Source of the DNA: Pseudofabraea citricarpa
Lineage: Eukaryota; Ascomycota; Leotiomycetes; Helotiales; Dermateaceae
Direction: 5' to 3'
Assembly: GCA_029641185.1 (NCBI GenBank)
Contig: JAPWGK010000004.1
Span: 558,001 to 622,000, forward strand
DNA: 64,000 nucleotides
Below, piece after piece: positions 57,114 through 64,000 of this stretch. Numbering within the stretch: the stretch's first letter is position 1; each line of letters starts with the position of its first letter. Below the pieces are notes generated by a model. The model was not told where the DNA came from. It saw only the letters and a program-made list of their open reading frames with translations, and searched no databases. The position numbers were made by a program, and so were the translations under genes.

Positions 57114-57778
57114 ATCTGGGTCGTGTACTGTCTTGGGTTACGGTCTTGGGATTGGAACTGAAGGTGTTTCTTTTGTCTTTCTTATTACGTCGCTTGGAAA
57201 ATAAATGTTTAGGATGAGGGGATAAATTGCAAATTGGTGAGGAGAAAGTATGTTTGTATTGGTTCTCTTTCGTGTTAGGTTCATTTGCTGCTGCTTGAAT
57301 TTACACCTTTAGCTAGATATTTCCTAAGTACCGATATAAAATATACAAAATGCCCTGGTCATTCCTTTGCTACTGTTACCCTATCTAGAAAACCATAAAT
57401 CACACATTAAGTTTCCTTGAAATTCAAGTGCCGCTGTTATACTTTGACAAAGATGTCGATAGATACCATATACCTCTGGATGATTTGATACTTTGTGGTT
57501 GCCATATATTCTAGTAGTCAAATACCTTTTCATAGTTACGTTGTTAAGTGCATTCTAATTTACTTTCTCAGTTTATTTCTCCCTGACCAATTTGCCCGCA
57601 TTGAGCTGAACTACTCCTTGAATTAAGCGAGGTCAAAGTCTCGCTATTAGCATTGCCTCGGTTCTGATTGGAAGCTAGTAGGAATACAGTTAAGCGTTTA
57701 GCATCAATTGTTGCGTCATCAGCATAAATACAATAACCAGATGACAAAGGGTTGTATTGCCTTCTCATAGTCCATAAT
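57114..57778. other. intergenic region
   Basis: About 660 bp of AT-rich DNA before the F-box-like gene. No gene or repeat is seen. Confidence 0.5.
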
Positions 57779-59182
57779 ATGACAACCTTTTTGTCATTGC
57801 CACCAGAAATCCTTCAGCTCGTTTTCCGGGCTCTTCAGGCCATTAGTTATGGACCTCGCTACTGCCTCACGCCTGTTGACAACGTGGCAAATGAGTTGCC
57901 CGCACAATACGCTAAATGGAGACTGATTGATCCTGGCCCACTATATCTTGCTTCTGCATGTCGCGCACTTCGAGATATTTACTTATTGCGAACTACGGCT
58001 GGTAACTTGATCCTGTCGCTTCCGCCGAACTTTGTGCCGGATAGCAATGGCTCTTATTTCGATAACTGGATGGAGCCTTACGCAGACTCAACCTTGGAGT
58101 ATCATTTGAGAAGATTGAAAGTCACAAGGAAGGGAAGTCCGCTTTCTCGCTTCATACTCGAATCGGAATGGGAAGCTTTTGAATATTCAATCAGACCGCT
58201 GTGCAAGAAAGTCTGGAGTGATATCTTGTCAACAGTCAGTGAAGTATTTGGGAAAGAGTTAGCAGTGGTTGTTTTATCTCAGGGTAGAGACGTGTTCTCA
58301 GAGCGACGAGCACTTGCCCCAAAAGCATTTAAAGACTTGGAAAGGCTTGAATTGCCCAGCAACTTCTATACCCTAGAGAACGAACCAACAGACGATCCGG
58401 TATTGGCAGGCCCGTCCACAATTGAAACTCTTCCTAGCGTTTCCTTCCGCACTAGAACGATCTCACTTCGCAGTGGTAGGAATCCAGCACCGCCTTTACC
58501 GTCGCATAGTCCAAAACCAAAGATCGAGCAGCTTCAAGTCTCGGCCCCGTTATCACTTCATATCTATTTTGGGTGGAGACAACACCACGCGGAGGCTTTG
58601 TGGTCAGCAGCCCTCGTTGCTTTTTCGAATAGAAATCTCAAGTCGCTTTATATTTCGTCTGATCCAAACAATTTACATCTTGTCGGGCACTCTCGTCGTC
58701 CAGCCCAAGGTCGTGAGCTGTATACTGTTGTCAATACCATTGGAAATCCGTGGCGACATCTTCTACCAGATCTCACTACGGCCTCAAATACACTTGAGGA
58801 AATCACCTTGGATTGTTCTCTCTTCTGGTCTGAATTTGCTTATGTGCTTTCCCATCTGCACAAGGTACAGAAGCTAGACCTTGAACTTGCTTTGTTGCAC
58901 TCAGAACCAATATATCCGTTTAACCTGTTATCCAGAGCGCAATCAAAATCAAAGATTGTGGAGACGTGTTTTAGTCCAAAAACAATGGCAAAGGAGAAAG
59001 CTATGAAGAAGAATAAGGATCGAAAGTGGCTTGGTATAACTAAGGAGCAAATAAGGTTTCCAGCCATCGAGCCTGTTGATATCAAAATGCCAGATAATCC
59101 TCATTCAAGACATGCAACCGTAGTTGAAAATGTCTGTGAGCAGCTACAAGATATTCGACTCGAAAAGGCAAAACGAAGTTAA
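57779..59182 (+). CDS. F-box-like protein
   Basis: Single-exon, 467-aa protein. It begins MTTFLSLPPEILQLVFRALQ, an F-box start (LPxEIxxxI/VF), and continues YLASACRALRDIYL, the second half of an F-box, after an insertion of about 40 residues. The remainder has scattered leucine-rich strands (LKSLYISSDPNNL, LEEITLDCSLFW, VQKLDLELALL) and a Lys-rich C-terminal segment. F-box proteins bind Skp1 and bring substrates to SCF ubiquitin ligases. The interrupted box makes this assignment moderate. The gene is convergent with the P450 gene, with about 165 bp between stops. Confidence 0.75.
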   Translation: MTTFLSLPPEILQLVFRALQAISYGPRYCLTPVDNVANELPAQYAKWRLIDPGPLYLASACRALRDIYLLRTTAGNLILSLPPNFVPDSNGSYFDNWMEPYADSTLEYHLRRLKVTRKGSPLSRFILESEWEAFEYSIRPLCKKVWSDILSTVSEVFGKELAVVVLSQGRDVFSERRALAPKAFKDLERLELPSNFYTLENEPTDDPVLAGPSTIETLPSVSFRTRTISLRSGRNPAPPLPSHSPKPKIEQLQVSAPLSLHIYFGWRQHHAEALWSAALVAFSNRNLKSLYISSDPNNLHLVGHSRRPAQGRELYTVVNTIGNPWRHLLPDLTTASNTLEEITLDCSLFWSEFAYVLSHLHKVQKLDLELALLHSEPIYPFNLLSRAQSKSKIVETCFSPKTMAKEKAMKKNKDRKWLGITKEQIRFPAIEPVDIKMPDNPHSRHATVVENVCEQLQDIRLEKAKRS

Positions 59183-59348
59183 AATTATTACATGTTGACT
59201 TAGCTAATGTCAGGCTTTACCCACAATACAAGGTATCTCACGTAGGTTTATTTTTGGCTTCACTATATCTAGGTACTTTATCAATTGAATCATTATTCTT
59301 CTCGCTCTTCTACAAAACAAAATATACAATTACATCTATTCTACGAGA

Positions 59349-61088
59349 TTATGACGATTTGGCTGCCGGACTGCCTGGTGAAGGCTTTGGGTAAACCGTC
59401 CGTCTCTTAGTCTTCACATAGAGGTTGACTGGTCTGATCAATTGAAACGACGGGTCGTACTCCACTGCCTCATCTCCAACCTTCGTGAACTCATATCGGT
59501 AGATGAGCATGGATAGAATTACACGAACTTCCTGGAGAGCGAAATTGAAGCCGATGCACATACGTGGTCCGGCAGCAAATGGCATGTATGAGCCCTTATC
59601 GCGGTTACGGACTTCAGAAGTATCCCAGCGATCCGGATTGAATCTATGCGGGTCTGCCCAGACGGCTGGGTTGTTATGAATATGATGAATCGCGACAATC
59701 ATAATAGCGTCTTTCGGGATTCTGTAGCCACCTGGGATGATGACGTCTGACAATGCGGTACGACCTGGTTGGTAAGAGGGGTTGTGGAGGCGTTGCACTT
59801 CCTTGATGAAATTGTCCAAGAATGGCAGTGACAGTGCTAGATCTGGAGTCCAAACTGTGTCATCATTGACCCCGTTATCAACCAATTCCTGGAGTAGCCG
59901 CTCCTGGTTTCCGGGATATGTTACTGCGCTGAAAAGTAACCAAGAGAGAAGACTGGCCGTCGTGACAAATCCAGCTGCAACAGTGACTATGGTAGCTGCG
60001 GCCATATATTTCTCATCTAACTTATTTCCCTTCGGATCTTTTGCTCGTGTCAGATAGTCGACGATACAGGAAGCTTCGAGTGCAGCTTCCTTGATAGGAA
60101 GGTCATGAGATCCAGTAGAGTGTACATCTTTAATGCTTTCATCAACCATATGCTCAAGCTCTTTCATAACGGTCTTCAACTTGGCGGGATCACCAAACGG
60201 CAAGCGACCATACCAAGCACCACGAGTCGAAATCTTTTTGTTCAGCTCCAACGACTCGCCGACTGCCATGACTAGCTTATGAAGTGGCGCATCTACGGAG
60301 TCGAAATGGTGAAGATCCATGTTCAGAGCCAATTTTCCGATGGCTGTTGATCCGACTTTGAACATGTATTGGTAGACGTTCCATGCCTCATCCATAGTTT
60401 CTAACTGATCAAAAACTTTGAAGGCCAACTCTCCAGTGTGTTGCATATGTGGTGTGTAGTGGCGTACCGCTTTGGGACTTAATGCAGGAGCAAGGAACTT
60501 GTGGACTTGATGCCACGATTCAGTGTTGGAGTCTGAAAGAAAAACACCAGCATGCTCGTTTCGTATTCCGTACAGAGGATGATCGATGTTGATCATCTTA
60601 GCCCAGTAACCATCTTCGTTCATACATATGGTCGCTACACGAGGGTCGTTTGTATAATATGTCGTCCTTCCCATGTCCGTGGTCTTTACCACCGGGCCAT
60701 ATTGTTCAAACAGACGTTGATGGTTTCCCAAATGATCTGGATAAACTTCATAGTAACTGCCGACGAACGGGAGACCAGAAGGCCCTGGCGGGTCGCGAAC
60801 TCGGTTTCCGTCTATTGTAATTTCGATGGTATTGTCCGATTCAACGATGTCTGAGATTTCATTGAGAGAAACGCCAGCGGATTGGTATCCAATACCTACC
60901 ATTCGTTAAAAGCTGGCCCAACTCGTGTACATCGAACAGTTAGGATTTCTCTTACCAGATGGCACAGCAATCCCAAACTCTGATGCAACCTTTTCGCACA
61001 AATCATCATAGTCCATAGAGAAGTCGATCACGATTTCTCTCGCTGTCTGTTCAGGAGCGCCCAATAGGGCAAAAGTTTTTGCGACCAT
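59349..61088 (-). CDS. cytochrome P450 with non-membrane N-terminal domain
   Basis: Predicted heme monooxygenase-like enzyme of 559 aa in two exons, 60956-61088 and 59349-60895 (60-nt intron, in phase). The first 75 residues are not a membrane anchor. They form a hydrophilic alternating strand/helix segment (FALLGAP..REIVIDFSMDYDDLCEKVASEFGI..NTIEITIDG) that looks like a beta-grasp (ubiquitin/PB1-like) fold. The P450 begins at RDPPGPSGLPFVGSYYEVYP. Marks: ExxR in KEVQRL, the PERF-like FNPDRW, and heme-binding FAAGPRMCIGF with Cys491. In the I helix the usual AGxDT/AGxET is AGFVTT, so the acid is replaced by Val. Substrate unknown. It is divergent from the cytochrome b5/b5-reductase gene. Confidence 0.9.
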
Positions 61089-62070
61089 GATTGGAAGTAA
61101 ACCCAAACAGTTTCACTGAGGAGGTGAGGTATGGTTGAAAGCTTGTCAGTAATATTCCTCTTCTTTGGCGAGAAGAGAGAAAGTGAATGATGGACAAAAA
61201 GACAGGGTGATTGATTCTGAGATTTGGCACCTGGAGTTCAAAATCCAAATATGTCTGTATATACATACCAAACCACCAGGGTTCTTTCTAGGAAGGGTGG
61301 CAGGGATTGTGCAGACCTACAATAGCGATGGCAAAGGCCCGATTTTCATTGTGCCGTGCCATCCGCACACTTGACTCAAGCATTGCTGGTTGAGAATGAT
61401 GCAAAATAGTAACCTGGGTTTGATCTCAGTCTAGAGCGTAGCAGGGTTAAGGAGAATTAACAATGATAAGGTCGTGCGTGGCGTGTGACGATCTCGGGAG
61501 CAGGGAGAACATTGAGATGGCATCTCGGTACTTGGGCGGGTCGGCTCGGCCTCAAAAGTTTATCCCCTGTCTTGGAAACTCTTATTGGTAGATTGTGTAC
61601 ATTTTGGTGGGAGACGGACAGAAAAAAATGGAGGGTCAAATCATTTGTGCCTTGATGTCATCTCATGGCAGCCGAGGCGTGGGGCTTCGGCAACTAATTT
61701 CCTCGGTATTTACCCACTTCCAATGATGATACTTACATTGCAATCAGTCTTTACGGCCGAATAGTCATGGGTTGCATTGGATTTGCCTGAGCCACGAAAC
61801 GTCGATCCAACTTTGAGAGTCATGCTTGTCATCTAACGTCGTTTAATTCGTCTGTATTTGTGACCTTGCCATTCGTTTTCGGACCGTTCCCGTGAGCAAG
61901 TACATCAGTGCCTCCTTAGGTCATCAGAGCACTTATTATTACACGACGAAGCAGCTTCTTATCAAAGTTCCAGCTTTTTGTTTTCTCCTTGCCCTCGATA
62001 AACTCCTCTGATCTTTTGGCATTTGCATTTATAGCCCAGCCCATACTCTTTAATCTTGACTTGCAATAAA
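61089..62070. other. shared divergent promoter region, P450 / b5-reductase
   Basis: About 980 bp between two divergent starts and no supported gene in between, so it can carry control sites for both. I see no clear operator-like palindrome by eye. Confidence 0.6.
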
Positions 62071-63587
62071 ATGGCTGAGCTAAAAGAAATCTCCATGAGC
62101 GAGATCGCCAAACATAACACGAAGACGGATTTATGGCTTACTATTCACGGCAAAGGTACGTGCAGGACTTTCGAATTTTGGTTTATTTCTAAATATTGGC
62201 ACACCTATCTAGATACTGACATTTCTTGCGGACAGTATACGATGTCACTGAATATCTAGAGGACCATCCAGGTGGTATCGAGGCACTGGTGGAAGTTGCA
62301 GGCCAGGACTCTACAAGCGCTTTTGAGGACATTGGACATTCGGAAGATGCAAGAGAACAGCTCGAGGAATTTCTTGTCGGGAGACTGGATGGCCACGAGG
62401 ACGATGGGCATGATCGATTATCATCTCAAAAGCTCCCAAAACCTACTCCCCAAGTTCCCAACTTTCATTCCAACCAACCTGGTGGCGACAAAAAATCCAT
62501 TACGATACAGGCCTCGATTTTTACAGGCAAGCTCACAATTACGGCTCTTGTTGCATTCGCTGGCTACCAAGTCTATTCTCGTGGGCCTCAAAACTTGATA
62601 CCTGCTGGCAAGGCCTTGCAACGGCTTCAACTGGGAGATATATCATCTTGGCTTAACATTCATAATGGTGGCTTTGCCAAGGGAGTTGTAGTTTCTTCTG
62701 TCGGCGGTCTTTCAGTTCTTGGTTATCTTGTCAACTGGGTACAGAATCAAATGCCAACAAACAAGCACCCATATGCATTCCCACCGCATTTTAAGCCAAA
62801 ACACAACCCCATCAAGCCCGTCACACGGCAAGTGGGGTTCCTCAAACCACAACAATATCAAAAACTGCCACTTATTGAGAAGACGCAACTATCCTCCAGC
62901 TCGACACTCTTCGTTTTCAAGCTGCCTTCCGAAACAATGGTTTTGGGACTGCCGATAGGTCAGCATGTCAGTATCCGCGCAGAGATCAATGGCAAGACCG
63001 TTAGCCGATCGTATACTCCCGTATCGAACAACTCCGATCCTGGAGTTTTACGTCTTGTTATCAAAATATACCCCGGAGGCCAGTTGACGGGAGGTTACTT
63101 GCAAAATCTTAAAGTAGGAGACGAGGTAGAATTCCGTGGGCCGAAGGGCGCAATGAGGTATCGACGAGGAATGGCCAAGCAAATTTGCATGGTCGCTGGT
63201 GGCACTGGTATTACACCTATGTACCAACTCATTCGAGCCATTTGCGAAGATCCAAGAGACAATACTCGGATTAATCTGCTGTATGGCAACAATGACGAGG
63301 GCGACATCCTTTTGAAAGACGAGCTCGATGCCTTTGCTCAAAAGTACCCAGAGAACTTCCAATACCAATCTGTCCTCGCTAAACCTTCCTCTTCATGGAA
63401 AGGGCTCAAAGGATTCATATCAAAAGATCTTTGCCAATCGACGTTTCCTGAGGCCTCTGCAGATGTCAAGGTTCTTCTTTGTGGCCCTCCAGGACTTATC
63501 GATGCCATGAAGTCATCACTCTCGCAACTGGGTTTTGCGAAAGCTTCTGCTGTTTCCAAGCTCACTGATCAAGTCTTTTGCTTCTAG
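62071..63587 (+). CDS. cytochrome b5 / NADH-cytochrome b5 reductase fusion
   Basis: Predicted electron-transfer flavoprotein of 478 aa in two exons, 62071-62155 and 62236-63587 (80-nt intron, in phase). The N-terminal cytochrome b5 domain has heme ligands His39 (in DHPGG) and His63 (in IGHSED). A linker with two hydrophobic segments (about 90-110 and 145-165) may anchor it in a membrane. The C-terminal half is a ferredoxin-reductase-type module: RSYTPVS (FAD), [30 protein letters not shown] (NAD(P)H) and [10 protein letters not shown]. Electrons would run NADH to FAD to heme b5 and on to an acceptor. The divergent P450 next door is the obvious candidate acceptor (inference); desaturases or sterol enzymes are alternatives. 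It starts [23 protein letters not shown], a normal b5 N-terminus. Confidence 0.93.
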
Positions 63588-64000
63588 GCTTTTACGATAG
63601 TGACATGAATTTGAGATAGGATGGAGTTTGGAAGCTATTGATGGAAGGGAAAAGAGCATTGAGCGCGGAATTAGACCATGTGCAGATTTCTATGTTTTTA
63701 TTCCTGATAGGATATGTACTTTTAAATAATACTGAAATATCATATCCTGGGTCTACTTTTCTCAATACTGAAATTGCATTTTGATTGATATATTAAGCGA
63801 CATCACTTGAGTGGTATTTTTTAACTTCGACTTCAATAACTAGACTACCTCGCATCTCATAAAATCGAGGGAGACCTCGTTTAACCTAACCAAGAAGATG
63901 AAGAAGAAAGTGAAGTGTCAAGATTGTAAACAAGAGGTGGGCATGCGGTCCTATTTCCGGGCGTGCAGAAGCGTTGTCATGTCGAAGTAAACTATTCCGA
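63588..64000. other. right-end intergenic region
   Basis: 3' flank of the b5-reductase gene. A short + strand frame at about 63898-63990 starts MKKKVKCQDC but stops after about 30 residues and matches nothing I know, so I do not call it a gene. Confidence 0.4.

Noticed and set aside
63898..63990. Start of a possible small CxxC protein (MKKKVKCQDC)
   Set aside because: Stops after about 30 residues and lies at the window edge; no support for splicing onward.
1..64000. CRISPR array, rRNA, tRNA, secondary-metabolite core enzyme (PKS/NRPS)
   Set aside because: None seen. No regular spacer/repeat array, no B-box-like tRNA signal in a credible context, and no megasynthase motifs.

Overview
The window is nuclear DNA of a filamentous ascomycete. 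Genes are broken by short (about 45-150 nt) GT...AG introns, intergenic DNA is rich in microsatellites, and the gene set is typical of Pezizomycotina: Zn2Cys6 and C2H2 regulators, a hexose-type MFS carrier, a BtgE-type GH17 wall protein, a TauD dioxygenase, a caleosin, a P450 and F-box proteins. A Leotiomycete (Helotiales, Sclerotiniaceae-like) is my best guess, but that is an impression from protein style and not a measured placement. I see no rRNA, tRNA, CRISPR array, virus or intact transposon.

Layout. 0.8-2.3 kb: Zn2Cys6 regulator (+). 3.9-9.1 kb: housekeeping block with a DUF202 membrane protein (-), dUTPase (+), pyridoxal kinase (-) and PCNA (-). 9.7-11.7 kb: MFS sugar transporter (-). 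11.7-23 kb: a repeat-rich gene desert of about 11 kb holding one developmental-type C2H2 regulator (-). 23.0-26.2 kb: large F-box protein (-). 27-27.9 kb: a broken caleosin (-). 28.4-34.7 kb: compact block with PKR1, SmD1, MTQ2, SDHAF3, two small Cys-rich CaaX proteins and a TauD-family dioxygenase. 35.3-49.8 kb: DEAH helicase, ERV46, a Sel1-repeat protein and a 14-exon HMG-box plus dynamin-like GTPase protein. 51.7-53.6 kb: GH17 wall enzyme. 54.6-57.1 kb: tandem C2H2 paralogs. 57.8-59.2 kb: F-box-like protein. 59.3-63.6 kb: a divergent pair of a P450 and a cytochrome b5/b5-reductase fusion.

How genes may work together. dUTPase and PCNA are both S-phase genes, and each has a cluster of MluI-type (MCB) sites just upstream. 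The anchor-less P450 and the b5-b5 reductase fusion share one promoter region and look like an oxygenase with its electron donor. The two CaaX proteins are a tandem family that is probably membrane-targeted by prenylation.

Most exciting candidates: the small Cys-rich CaaX pair (one with a K-Ras-like polybasic tail), the HMG-box/GTPase fusion, and the P450 with a beta-grasp-like N-terminus that lacks the I-helix acid. Exon boundaries were set by hand from splice consensus, reading phase and family conservation. Multi-exon coordinates are spans, with exon details in the evidence.
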